From positions 496,001 to 560,000 of the forward strand of contig NZ_VHKL01000001.1 of NCBI RefSeq assembly GCF_007474605.1: a DNA stretch of 64,000 bases, written 5' to 3'. This stretch comes from Rhodoligotrophos appendicifer (GTDB taxonomy: Bacteria > Pseudomonadota > Alphaproteobacteria > Rhizobiales > Im1). Shown one piece after another: positions 8,001-16,783 of the stretch (its first letter is position 1; each line of letters begins with the position of its first letter). Below the pieces are notes generated by a model, which did not search any database, was not told the DNA's origin, and worked only from the letters and a program-made list of their open reading frames with translations. A program made the position numbers and the translations under genes.

Positions 8001-11000
8001 ATGACTTCGATCGATCCCTCATCAGACATCGACACCAAGGAAGCGCCGAACCGCATTTCCCGGCATTTTCCATTTCGCGATTTGGAACAGCAACTGAACT
8101 GGATCGACTGGGAAAGGGCTGGTGCTCGAAAATTTTCAGCGTTGGAGGCACTGACCGCCATTGGTACTCATGATGGCGACCACACCTTTGACCTAAAAGC
8201 GATTGCTGCCCGTCTGGCAACGCCGGGCGTCGTACGTTCGGACGTTTACAACTCGCTTACTGACAGCGATCGCGGCTTGATCGACAAGGCTACGGTTCTC
8301 TTCTCTGGAAGGGCCCCTGCTGATCTTTGGACGATCAACACCGTTCCTGCCGTGGTCGAAGCCCAACTCGGGAAGATGAGATGGGAGTTCCTCGGGACTC
8401 TCGCCCGAGATTGGCAAAAATCGGAGATTTTCTCAGATCCAGGGAGTCAGAGGTCTGACGCAGCCATATACTTCGACGGACTGACGCTCGTTCATGCCAC
8501 AGGAAAATCCCTGGATGAATTGGCCAAGGACCCCGCCGTTCTGGCTGTGGCTGGCCTCGATCGTATGAATATTGCCGACCGGCGCACCCTTCTGTCGGAA
8601 AGGCTGGATGAGTTAGGCCTCAGCGCGGACTTCACTGTTGGCTCCATGGAGTTCAGCCTTGCAGCCACGGTTAAAACGCTGCACCGCGCCATGGGTGATC
8701 CGGTACCCGCTGGGCTGGACGATAAGGCGACGGTGGTCAGAGAGTTCTGCAAGCTGGTCGACAAGCACCGCGCAGACCCCGAATCTGTGATGAACCCGGT
8801 CATGTTCGCCGGAATCCACTTGAAGGAGACCGCAGGTGCCAAAGTCGACCTCGACCCCTCGTTCGAAGGAGAGCCATGGCGACAGAACGCCGTTGCTGCC
8901 GCGACCTACTTTGCGGAACGGTGGAATGGGAATTATGGGACACCGCCCGCCCTCTTCGACCGGGTTCAAGGTGCCTATCGAGCCATATTCCGCGAAACCG
9001 GCTGGGATGATGATGATCTGGATGAAAAGCACTGGGTGAACATGACCCACGGCTTTGGTCTCCCCGAGATCAGGCGCATGAGTTATCTTGAAGAATTCTT
9101 CGAACTTGCTGACAAACCCGGCGTAACGGGCAAGCAAATGTCTTTGAAGTGTCTGCACTCCGAAAAGCTCGGGCATCGGACACACACAATCGATCCGCAG
9201 AAGCTGTTGCAATCCGCAGAAGAACAATACAATGCAAGGCTTGCGCAAGACCCCTGGTTCCGAGCCTACGTCAAGGAACAACTGATCCGCGCCGGTAAGG
9301 AGATTACTGAGCAGGACATTGCGGCCGGCGAAGCGAAACTGGTGCAGGATTTTCGCACCGAGACCGAGGCGCATCGGCATCTCGTTCAAGGACTGGAAGT
9401 GCTGCGGGACTGGATGATCAGCCAGATCCCGGTCGCCGGAAACATCTACAATATTGTTCAGGGCATACGGCACCACAGCATAAAGCAGATCATAGGCGGC
9501 GGAATCGGCCTGACGATTGAAGGCGTCGGCATCGGTGCCGGGCTTACGCGCGGCGGGGGTGCGTCTGGACTTGAGGCGGTGTCGGAGGCGGGCGGGCGCG
9601 CAAGCATCGGACATTCCTTAGAGAGACTCGGCGTCTCGAGAAGCGAATTCGAAGCTCCGCGAGGACCTTCGCCGATCTCGATCTTGGGACGGGCAGATCC
9701 TCACCAAATAAGCCTGGCGGCGGATGAGGTCTTTTCGGATATGCCTGCCCGGTTTCAGAGGTTGGAACCGGGGGAAGTCGCCAGATACACCCACCCGGAA
9801 ACAGGCGAGCACCTGACGATTGCACGACTGGAGGGGGCCGACGAACCACTGGCGTTGAAGCCCGTAACCGGCCGGAAGGATGCGTATCAGAGAGTCGATT
9901 GGACCACCGGAGAACCGATGCCAGGCGCCGAGATGGGCACCCTCTGGTTGGACCCAGGGACCGGGAAGCTGCGAACCGGTGGAGGCCTTAAGGGCGGCGC
10001 CGGAGGTGATGCGCCGGGAGAAGCTCAAGCCGGGCCTGAATCGAGTTCCTCAACACAGGCGCAAGCATCACATGCCCCCGCAGATGCGCAGAGCGGTACC
10101 GCCGTCGTCGAGATACACGCTGCGCCCGCAGAGGTCGGCGGAGCAACAGCTGAGGCAACGCCTCCAGAGATCGGCATCCGGCTGCGGAACCTCGAGGAGC
10201 GGGCAAAGACGACGCTTTATCACGTCCAGATCGACGGAAGAGACACGGTGTTCTGGGATGATTGCCCACATCTGTCTCGCACCCCAGACGGTTGGTTCGA
10301 TCCTCCAGGCAGCGGCAGCCTAACCGCCCGGCTTCCTATCGGTCCGGACTTGGCGTTCTTCAAGAACGAGGCCACCAATATGGGTGGAACCGGCAGCGTT
10401 TACGCCTATGATGGCGACTACTGGACCATTCCGAACGGCCATACGCCTGCTCAGCGTGCCATGAGGGTTCATCTGGCTGTCGCTGATTGGAATGAGCAGT
10501 ATGGCGGATACCGCTTCGGCGAAGCCACCGCCTGGAATCTCGGCGACGGTCATTTTGCCATGCGAGTACCGGCCATCCCCTTTCCCGACGGAATGGCGAG
10601 ACTGCTGTCCGAGCCAAAAGGGGAGTACGCCGCCCCTCCACCCACCGCACGCGCCGCCGAGCCGGTAGCTCCTCCAGATCTCAACAATCGTGCCTACGAG
10701 GCAAGCGACCGCGCCGTAGTCAAGGCTGGCGGCCATTCCCTCGATGGAGAGGATGGCGGCGTATACTGGTATCGAAGCCGATACTGGACATTTCAAGATG
10801 GTGAAACTGTCCAACAGAGGGTCGGCAACGGAATGGCCGCGGTCGAGCGCTGGAACAGCGCCTATTCTTCGCACACCGGCAAATATGCGGGCTTGAGGAT
10901 CCTTCCGCAGGACGAATCTGTGGCCGTCGTCACTCCGGGGTTATCACCCGTCGAGCGTCAGGCAGTCTCGCGGGCGGGCATCGAGACGCACGTCGAGATG

Positions 11001-12419
11001 CAGGAGGCGGGGCCGACGGGCCAGGCAGAAGGTTTGGCCAGCAACCTCGGCTCGCAAGCCGAGGCGATGCGATGGCAGGAGGAATACCGCACAACAGGCA
11101 GAACGATCGACCTCAATCCCCGACATGCTCGGGAATTCACAACCTATGTGCAGGGCGACGATTTCTTCACGACTGTCAAAAGGGGATCGGCGGCGGACAA
11201 ATACGCAAAGGCCGTTGCCTATGCTCAGACATGGAACAAGGCTCATGCCGCTGAGGCTGGGAGATTTGCAATCGTTCACTTTCGGCCGGACACCAAGGAG
11301 GTCTGGATCCAGACGCCAAGGCTATTGTCCAGTCATGTTCAGCCCGAAGCCGGCGCAGGGACAGGGGCAGGACAGTTCAGCGCTGGCCACCCAGAAATCA
11401 GCCCCGCAGAGCCACCGGAAAGTTCCGGCATGCCTCCCAGGTTCCAGAACGTCGAGCCAGGCGAACAGCGTCCCTATGAACATCCCGCATCGGGCGAGAC
11501 CTACACGGTCACGCGCATAAAGAGCACCGACGAGGTTGTTTTGCTGCGACCTGTCTCCGGACGCCCCGGCGTTTTTCAGGCTGTCTCATGGGAGACCGGG
11601 CTCACGGGTGGTCGCTTTTCCGATCGACCTTACCAGCTCTATTATTTGGACAGGGGTACCGGCCTGATTGAGCCTGGAGCCGGCCTCTTTGGGGGGAGTA
11701 GAAAAGGATCTCTCGGACGCGATGTCTCCTCAGAAACCGACAGTGATGGCGATGCGACACAGCCTACCACTCCAACCTCAGCTGGCTCAGACAGCGCGCC
11801 CCCTCCACCCCCGGCGGCACGAACCGTCGACTTGGAAGTGGCCGCCTCAAGCCAAACCTCTTCGGGACGTCTGTTCTCCACCGACAGTGGACCTGAGATC
11901 ACGATCGAGACTCCGCGCGGCAGCCGTCAATATCTGGTGGAACAGAGGTTTCAAACAAAGTCCAAGATCATAGAGCTAAGCCACAATGGCGAGATCATCC
12001 GGGGGTTGGATGACTATCCGGAGCTTGATTCCTTGCCGCCGGAATGGGCGAAGGCGCCCGAAGTCGATCTCACTCAACTGGATTCGCCGCTGCCTGGACT
12101 GCGCCGGGAAGCTCTCAGTGTCGATGGCGTGAGCGTAGGCCGAAAACTAATGGGTGAAACCTTCGTCTATGAGGGCGAGTACTGGTCCATAGTCGAAGGA
12201 AACACATTGGTTCAGAAAATCACCCGTGCTGAGGCGGCAGTCCAACGTTGGAACGACCAATATTCAAAGTATGGCTTCGGGAAGGCAACTGTTGAGGGTC
12301 TTCAAGACAACGAAATTGCCATTAGAGTCCCTGCAATCCCGATGAGAGACGGTTTCGCAAAGGATCTAAGTCTACCGAAAGGTAAGTTTCAGGATATAGA
12401 AAATCCTTCCGTCGCCTAA
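8001..12419 (+). CDS. Large modular repeat protein of unknown family, paralogue 2; probably cut short by a frameshift
   Basis: About 1,472 residues from ATG 8001, which has AGAAGGA six bases before it; the frame is open back to 7887 but without such a site. Family unrecognised; no signal peptide. Residues 1-560 parallel paralogue 1, including the hydrophobic stretch DWMISQIPVAGNIYN and IKQIIGGG near 470-510. Downstream the order is A (9738-10001), B (10398), C (10761), D (11136), then A (11427) and B (12162). The protein stops right after this second B. A C and a D module follow at once in another frame (12436-13275), with the inter-module linker encoded before that frame's ATG. The natural product was therefore probably about 1,760 residues, and the stop at 12417 reflects a one-base shift between 12400 and 12416, a sequencing error, or recoding. 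Linkers between modules are Pro/Ala/Ser-rich. Confidence 0.8.
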   Translation: MTSIDPSSDIDTKEAPNRISRHFPFRDLEQQLNWIDWERAGARKFSALEALTAIGTHDGDHTFDLKAIAARLATPGVVRSDVYNSLTDSDRGLIDKATVLFSGRAPADLWTINTVPAVVEAQLGKMRWEFLGTLARDWQKSEIFSDPGSQRSDAAIYFDGLTLVHATGKSLDELAKDPAVLAVAGLDRMNIADRRTLLSERLDELGLSADFTVGSMEFSLAATVKTLHRAMGDPVPAGLDDKATVVREFCKLVDKHRADPESVMNPVMFAGIHLKETAGAKVDLDPSFEGEPWRQNAVAAATYFAERWNGNYGTPPALFDRVQGAYRAIFRETGWDDDDLDEKHWVNMTHGFGLPEIRRMSYLEEFFELADKPGVTGKQMSLKCLHSEKLGHRTHTIDPQKLLQSAEEQYNARLAQDPWFRAYVKEQLIRAGKEITEQDIAAGEAKLVQDFRTETEAHRHLVQGLEVLRDWMISQIPVAGNIYNIVQGIRHHSIKQIIGGGIGLTIEGVGIGAGLTRGGGASGLEAVSEAGGRASIGHSLERLGVSRSEFEAPRGPSPISILGRADPHQISLAADEVFSDMPARFQRLEPGEVARYTHPETGEHLTIARLEGADEPLALKPVTGRKDAYQRVDWTTGEPMPGAEMGTLWLDPGTGKLRTGGGLKGGAGGDAPGEAQAGPESSSSTQAQASHAPADAQSGTAVVEIHAAPAEVGGATAEATPPEIGIRLRNLEERAKTTLYHVQIDGRDTVFWDDCPHLSRTPDGWFDPPGSGSLTARLPIGPDLAFFKNEATNMGGTGSVYAYDGDYWTIPNGHTPAQRAMRVHLAVADWNEQYGGYRFGEATAWNLGDGHFAMRVPAIPFPDGMARLLSEPKGEYAAPPPTARAAEPVAPPDLNNRAYEASDRAVVKAGGHSLDGEDGGVYWYRSRYWTFQDGETVQQRVGNGMAAVERWNSAYSSHTGKYAGLRILPQDESVAVVTPGLSPVERQAVSRAGIETHVEMQEAGPTGQAEGLASNLGSQAEAMRWQEEYRTTGRTIDLNPRHAREFTTYVQGDDFFTTVKRGSAADKYAKAVAYAQTWNKAHAAEAGRFAIVHFRPDTKEVWIQTPRLLSSHVQPEAGAGTGAGQFSAGHPEISPAEPPESSGMPPRFQNVEPGEQRPYEHPASGETYTVTRIKSTDEVVLLRPVSGRPGVFQAVSWETGLTGGRFSDRPYQLYYLDRGTGLIEPGAGLFGGSRKGSLGRDVSSETDSDGDATQPTTPTSAGSDSAPPPPPAARTVDLEVAASSQTSSGRLFSTDSGPEITIETPRGSRQYLVEQRFQTKSKIIELSHNGEIIRGLDDYPELDSLPPEWAKAPEVDLTQLDSPLPGLRREALSVDGVSVGRKLMGETFVYEGEYWSIVEGNTLVQKITRAEAAVQRWNDQYSKYGFGKATVEGLQDNEIAIRVPAIPMRDGFAKDLSLPKGKFQDIENPSVA
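9738..10001 (+). repeat. A module, first copy in paralogue 2
   Basis: Encodes MPARF, LEPGE, YTHPETGEHLTIAR, PVTG, DWTTGEP, DPGTGKL and GGLKGG, in the same order as the module at 6147. Confidence 0.8.
10398..10583 (+). repeat. YW repeat, B type, first copy in paralogue 2
   Basis: Encodes YDGDYWTI, AQRAM, DWNEQYGGY, ATAWNLGDG and RVPAIPF. Confidence 0.8.
10761..10943 (+). repeat. YW repeat, C type, first copy in paralogue 2
   Basis: Encodes YWYRSRYWTF, DGETVQQR, ERWNSAYSS, LPQDESVAV. Confidence 0.8.
11136..11325 (+). repeat. YW repeat, D type (most diverged), first copy in paralogue 2
   Basis: Encodes YVQGDDFFTTVKRG, then AYAQTWNKAH, a G-x-F-A strand and VWIQTPRL. The W-N helix and the spacing match the B and C types, but the YW pair is replaced by FF. 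Confidence 0.6.
11427..11699 (+). repeat. A module, second copy in paralogue 2
   Basis: Encodes MPPRFQNVEPGE, YEHPASGETYTVTR, LRPVSGRPG, SWETG, YLDRGTGLIEPG and GLFGG. It starts about 1.69 kb after the first copy. Confidence 0.8.
12162..12344 (+). repeat. YW repeat, B type, second copy in paralogue 2
   Basis: Encodes FVYEGEYWSIV, QRWNDQYSKY, KATVEGLQDNE and RVPAIPM. It is the last intact module before the stop at 12417. Confidence 0.8.
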
Positions 12420-12435
12420 TCTTAATCACTTCGAT

Positions 12436-13275
12436 ATGATCAACAAAATGAATTATCCCTCGGAGATCGCTGATAGATTCATGGTTTTTGCTGGCGGCAC
12501 GCGTGTCGAGTCTTGGGAAACTGTGTATTGGTACAAAGGGAGATATTGGGTTTTTCAACCGGGGGAAACCTTTCAGGAAAGAGTCAACGCGGCGGAGAAC
12601 TTTGCCACTCTCTGGACAGAGGCGCATGGAAACCAAGGCTCCGTTCAGTTCAGGTATATGTTGGGTGATGAATCGGTCGCGGTTCTGTTGCCGCCCATCG
12701 GAGATCACATCGCTGCCGGTGGAGGTTTTTCATATCCCTCGACTGTTCCGACCCGAGCTGAAATCATCACGTCGCGAAACTATTACATCTGGGACGAGTG
12801 GAAAGTCTTCAGGCATGGCGAGGATGTTTACCGACTCTGCGAAACGCGAGACGAAGCCGTCGCAGCCCAGATGGCTTGGGAAGAGACGCGAGCTCAGTAC
12901 CCGAACCTGAAGATTTCGGAGATCGTGGAGTTCCCCGACGGAGGCTTCGCTCTGAAGACTTTCTTTGAGCAGCCCACTGGCGACGTCTGGCTGAGGGAGA
13001 CGAAAATACAGCTTGCGATCAACGAGTTGCACCGCGAGGTGAACGAGTTGAAATCCAAACCCGCTAATGGTCAGGAACCAACCGTGGAATCGCCTAACCG
13101 AAATGCGGACCAGTCTGCCGACGCGCGGGAACCACAATCTGTCGGGCAAGTCGATCCCAGCGTGGTTTCCCGCCGAGAACTCTTACCAATTCCCGAAGAG
13201 ACGGACGCTGAAGCCCCTGACCACCTCATGCACCAACACCATGCCGACCCCCTTTCGAGCATGATGATTGGATAA
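12436..13275 (+). CDS. C-terminal fragment of the large repeat protein (paralogue 2), in another frame
   Basis: A 279-residue frame beginning 17 bases after the stop of paralogue 2, shifted by one base relative to it. ATG 12436 has no ribosome binding site. The frame is open back to 12400, and the codons before the ATG encode PNLNHF. This resembles the linker that precedes the C module in paralogue 1 (PPPLEHF) and in paralogue 2 (PPDLNNR). The fragment then has a C-type YW repeat (12523-12699), a D-type repeat (12778-12963), a short helical, possibly coiled-coil stretch (LAINELHREVNELK) and a polar tail. C and D are just the modules missing from the second unit of paralogue 2. It is most simply the severed 3' part of that gene. 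If translated alone it would be a small repeat protein. Confidence 0.7.
   Translation: MINKMNYPSEIADRFMVFAGGTRVESWETVYWYKGRYWVFQPGETFQERVNAAENFATLWTEAHGNQGSVQFRYMLGDESVAVLLPPIGDHIAAGGGFSYPSTVPTRAEIITSRNYYIWDEWKVFRHGEDVYRLCETRDEAVAAQMAWEETRAQYPNLKISEIVEFPDGGFALKTFFEQPTGDVWLRETKIQLAINELHREVNELKSKPANGQEPTVESPNRNADQSADAREPQSVGQVDPSVVSRRELLPIPEETDAEAPDHLMHQHHADPLSSMMIG
12523..12699 (+). repeat. YW repeat, C type, second copy (separate frame)
   Basis: Encodes VYWYKGRYWVF, PGETFQERV, a W-T-E-A-H helix and LGDESVAVLLP. It lies about 1.76 kb after the first C copy. Confidence 0.8.
12778..12963 (+). repeat. YW repeat, D type, second copy (separate frame)
   Basis: Encodes NYYIWDEWKVFRHGE, an A-W-E-E-T-R helix, and PDGGFALKTF. 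It lies about 1.64 kb after the first D copy and is the weakest member of the set. Confidence 0.5.
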
Positions 13276-13322
13276 GGAAGCGGCTTGGCGTTATGATTGT
13301 GGGGTTGACCAACGGAAACGCC

Positions 13323-15416
13323 ATGAACATCCGCCAAAATGTCAAGATCGGCCATACCGCATGTCCGCATGACTGCCCCTCCACCTGCGCGCTCGACGTG
13401 GAGCTCTTCGACGATAGAACGATCGGTCGTGTGCGGGGCGCGCAAGACAATGACTACACGCTTGGGGTGATTTGCGCGAAAGTCGCGCGCTACGCCGAGC
13501 GGATCCATCACCCCGACCGATTGACCAAACCTTTGAAACGCAAAGGAAGCAAAGGCTCTGGCGAGTGGATGGAAATCGGCTTCGATGACGCCCTGGACGA
13601 GGTTGCCGAGGCCTTCATAAAGGCAGAAGCGACCTATGGCGCAGAGTCGGTGTGGCCGTATTACTACGCGGGCACCATGGGCCTCGTCATGCGGGACGGG
13701 ATCAATCGTCTCCGCCACGTGAAAAACTATTCCGGCATGTACGACACGTTCTGCGTGACCCTGTCTTGGCCCGGGATGTTGGCAGGGGTGGGCAAACTTG
13801 CAGGCCCTGATCCACGTGAAATGTCAAAGTCCGACCTTGTGGTGATCTGGGGCACGAATCCGGTCAACACCCAGGTAAATGTGATGAGTCACGCCCTCAA
13901 GGCGCGGAAGGAACGCGGCGCGAAGATTGCCGTGGTCGACATTTATGAAACCGCGACGATCAAACAGGCGGATATCGGCCTGATCATCCGGCCTGGAACC
14001 GACGGTGCACTAGCCTGCGCGATAATGCATGTGCTGTTCAGAGACGGCTATGCGAACTGGCCATATCTTGAAAAATACTCTGACTGCCCTCGCGACTTCG
14101 AGGCTCACCTGAGAACTCGCACGCCGGAATGGGCGGCCGCCATTACGGGGGCCAGCGTAGAGGAGATCGAGAGCTTCGCCCGCGTCATCGGCGAACGCCC
14201 GCGCGCCTTCTTTCGGATTGGCTATGGATTTTCCCGATCGCGCAACGGTTCGGTGAACGTTCACGCCGTGACCTGCATACCGACCGTTACGGGCGCGTGG
14301 CTGCACGAAGGCGGCGGCGCCCTTCATTCGAACAGCGCCATCTATCATATGAAGAAATCCATGATTGAAGGCCTCGATGCCATGGATCCTTCCGTCCGCA
14401 TGCTTGAGCAGGGGCGGCTCGGAGCGGTGCTGCTGGGTGATGAGAACGATCTTCGTGGCGGCCCGCCCGTCAAGGCGATGCTGTTCCAGAACACAAATCC
14501 CGTTTCTGTGGCTCCCGATCAGACCCGGGTCAAGCAGGGCATGGCGCGAGAAGATCTGTTCGTCTGTGTCCACGAACAGTTCATGACGGAAACGGCCCAG
14601 ATGGCCGATATCGTGCTCCCCGCAACCATGTTCATGGAGCACGATGACATCTATGTCGGGAGCGGGCATCAGTATCTGATCGCCGGTCCGAAAATTGTCG
14701 AGGCGCCGGGCGAATGCCGCTCGAATCATGATGTGATCAGCGGCCTCGCCGGCCGACTTGGCGCTGAACACCCCGGCTTCAAGATGAGCCCAAGGGAACT
14801 GATCGACTGGACTCTGAAGGAGTCAGGCTGGGGAAATATAGAAACTCTCGAGAAGCAGAAATGGATCGATTGCCAGCCGGACTTCGAGACAAGCCACTTC
14901 GTGAAGGGTTTCGGGCAAAAGGGAGGGAAGTTCAGGTTCAGGCCGGAATGGCGGAAGCTGAGCCATCGGCCGCGGACGAATGGACCTCTTGGGCCCATTG
15001 ACGACATGCCGGAGTTCCCTGATCACTGGGCGGTGATCGAAGAAGCGACCGAAAGCCACCCATTTCGCCTGGCAACGAGCCCTGCGCGAAGCTTTTTAAA
15101 TTCCACGTTCAACGAAACTCCAACGTCGGTGCAGAAGGAGGTTCGGCCTGAACTGCTCATCAATCCAGCCGACGTAAGCCGCCTGAATCTGGTCGACGGT
15201 CAGAAAGTGAAGGTGGGAAACGACCGGGGAACCGTTACTCTCCACGCGAAGTCGTTCGCAGGGGTGAAGCCGGGAGTTGTGATCGCTGAATCGATCTGGC
15301 CTAACTCCGCCTTTGAAGACGGCCAGGGCATTAACACCTTGACGGGAGCCGACCAACCGGCGCCGCTGAGCGGCTGCGCGTTCCACGACAACCGAGTCTG
15401 GATCAGAGCCGCTTAG
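13323..15416 (+). CDS. Molybdopterin-dependent oxidoreductase with one [4Fe-4S] cluster
   Basis: A 697-residue protein of the DMSO reductase superfamily, which carries a bis-molybdopterin guanine dinucleotide. Cys14, Cys18, Cys22 and Cys51 (in ACPHDCPSTCALD and GVICAKV) fit the N-terminal [4Fe-4S] site. Later blocks (VIWGTNPVNTQ, RPGTDGALACA, FQNTNPVSVAPDQ) are typical of the pterin-binding core, and the last ~120 residues form the molydop-binding domain. There is no twin-arginine signal, so it should be cytoplasmic. Partner subunits are absent nearby, and the substrate is unknown. The frame also allows ATG 13293; 13323 is chosen because the protein then begins shortly before the cluster motif, as in relatives. 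It is not obviously linked to the repeat proteins upstream. Confidence 0.87.
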   Translation: MNIRQNVKIGHTACPHDCPSTCALDVELFDDRTIGRVRGAQDNDYTLGVICAKVARYAERIHHPDRLTKPLKRKGSKGSGEWMEIGFDDALDEVAEAFIKAEATYGAESVWPYYYAGTMGLVMRDGINRLRHVKNYSGMYDTFCVTLSWPGMLAGVGKLAGPDPREMSKSDLVVIWGTNPVNTQVNVMSHALKARKERGAKIAVVDIYETATIKQADIGLIIRPGTDGALACAIMHVLFRDGYANWPYLEKYSDCPRDFEAHLRTRTPEWAAAITGASVEEIESFARVIGERPRAFFRIGYGFSRSRNGSVNVHAVTCIPTVTGAWLHEGGGALHSNSAIYHMKKSMIEGLDAMDPSVRMLEQGRLGAVLLGDENDLRGGPPVKAMLFQNTNPVSVAPDQTRVKQGMAREDLFVCVHEQFMTETAQMADIVLPATMFMEHDDIYVGSGHQYLIAGPKIVEAPGECRSNHDVISGLAGRLGAEHPGFKMSPRELIDWTLKESGWGNIETLEKQKWIDCQPDFETSHFVKGFGQKGGKFRFRPEWRKLSHRPRTNGPLGPIDDMPEFPDHWAVIEEATESHPFRLATSPARSFLNSTFNETPTSVQKEVRPELLINPADVSRLNLVDGQKVKVGNDRGTVTLHAKSFAGVKPGVVIAESIWPNSAFEDGQGINTLTGADQPAPLSGCAFHDNRVWIRAA

Positions 15417-16111
15417 GGAAAGTATTTCGCCTTCAGCCGTTCGCAATAAGCCACCAGATTGGGCTTTGCGAGTGCGGCCTTCTTCAACGGGCTCTCGAAA
15501 GGTGCATCGACGATCGACGCAGTCATCGCATAGACCGAGGCATCCGCCGAGCTGGGCTTATCGCCCATGAAGAAGGGCTTATCGCCGAGCCAGACGGCCA
15601 CGGTATCAATATCGGCGGATCCCATTTCATAAATTTCCGCGGCGGAATGTCGACCGAGGCCGTGGCCTTTGAGCTGAGACCGGATCTGGCCGCGTGCCAC
15701 CGGGGGAATGATGAACTTCAAGGGTCCGGGAAGATTCGTGAAGAATGTGCTTTTCACGATGGGCCATCCCGCATCATCGATCCAGCGGGAGTAGACGCCG
15801 GCCCAGTAGAGATGCTCATCGACCAGGGAACTAAAAGCATGAGCAGCGGCTCTGTCAGACGCGGATAATCCCTCGTCGAAATCAATCCCATACTTTCGTT
15901 CTAGATGACGGCGGATGTAGAACGTATCGGCGATTTCCTTGCCGTCATCCTCGATCACCGGCAACTTGCCCTTGGGAGTTTTCCTGGGATCGTCGATGTC
16001 GACGGTTTTGTACTCAATGCCCCCCATCTTTAACAACAGATGCGTCTTCACGCAGAACGGACTGCCACTGGGTTGGCCGAAAGCGGCCTGAAACTGCTTG
16101 AGGATGATCAT
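15413..16111 (-). CDS. Glutathione S-transferase family protein (FAX/metaxin-like)
   Basis: A 232-residue protein with a thioredoxin-fold N-terminus (GSPFCVKTHLLLKM, then KLPVIEDDGKEIADT) and an all-alpha C-terminal domain ending in KPNLVAYCERLK. This arrangement resembles the bacterial Faxc/metaxin-like branch rather than classical GSTs. Its ATG overlaps the purN stop by four bases, so it is the last gene of a purM-purN-GST transcript. It ends four bases into the convergent oxidoreductase gene. Its substrate is unknown. Confidence 0.8.
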   Translation of the reverse strand: MIILKQFQAAFGQPSGSPFCVKTHLLLKMGGIEYKTVDIDDPRKTPKGKLPVIEDDGKEIADTFYIRRHLERKYGIDFDEGLSASDRAAAHAFSSLVDEHLYWAGVYSRWIDDAGWPIVKSTFFTNLPGPLKFIIPPVARGQIRSQLKGHGLGRHSAAEIYEMGSADIDTVAVWLGDKPFFMGDKPSSADASVYAMTASIVDAPFESPLKKAALAKPNLVAYCERLKAKYFP

Positions 16112-16779
16112 TGGGCACTCGCAAGTTTGACTGTTGCCGGCGAGAATAAGGCAGGTTGCTCCCGCTCAACACCGACATAGCTGATCTTATCATCGGTAAT
16201 GGAGATCTTCCCTGCAGCAAGAAGCTCCAGGGAGCAGGGATAGAGCAGATGCTCCGCCCGAAGGATGCGCGCCGCCAAGGTCGCTTCTGTATCGCTCGAG
16301 AGAACGGGTACAGCCGCCTGCGCAATGATCGGCCCGGTATCGACATCGTCTCTGACGAAATGAACGGTACACCCGGAGATGCGCCCCCCCTCCGCGAGAA
16401 CCCGCTTATGGGTGTCGAGCCCCGGGTAGGACGGCAACAGCGAAGGGTGGATGTTTATCATCCGATTATGCCAGCTCTTCACGAAGTCGGGTGAAAGCAC
16501 CCGCATATATCCCGCGAGACACACCAGTTCGATTTCGGCCGCGCGGAGATGCCCATCCATGACCTGGTCGAAATGCCCACGATCTTTGGTGAGTTTGTGA
16601 TCCAAGGCGACGGTCTTCACACCGTCCGCCTCGGCACGCCGCAAACCCTCGGCCTCTGGCCGGTTGGATATCACCAGAGCGATCTCCGCCGGATAATCTG
16701 GGTGAGCCGCAGCGCTGAGAAGAGCACCGAGATTGCTCCCCCGTCCGGAGATCAGAACCCCCACCCTCAACTTCCCCAC
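16108..16779 (-). CDS. purN: Phosphoribosylglycinamide formyltransferase
   Basis: 223 residues, normal for PurN, which formylates GAR with 10-formyl-THF in step three of purine synthesis. Seen blocks: ISGRGSNLGALL at the N-terminus, CLAGYMRVLS, INIHPSLLPSYPG with the catalytic His, and the Asp-containing VDTGPII. It lies four bases after purM on the same strand and overlaps the following GST-like gene by four bases. Sequence and context both support the assignment. Confidence 0.96.
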   Translation of the reverse strand: MGKLRVGVLISGRGSNLGALLSAAAHPDYPAEIALVISNRPEAEGLRRAEADGVKTVALDHKLTKDRGHFDQVMDGHLRAAEIELVCLAGYMRVLSPDFVKSWHNRMINIHPSLLPSYPGLDTHKRVLAEGGRISGCTVHFVRDDVDTGPIIAQAAVPVLSSDTEATLAARILRAEHLLYPCSLELLAAGKISITDDKISYVGVEREQPALFSPATVKLASAQ

Positions 16780-16783
16780 GAGA

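Noticed and set aside
8613-9614. A 333-codon open frame on the minus strand inside paralogue 2
   Set aside because: It is antisense to the well-supported coding frame, which is conserved with paralogue 1; its translation is arginine/proline-rich and shows no family pattern.
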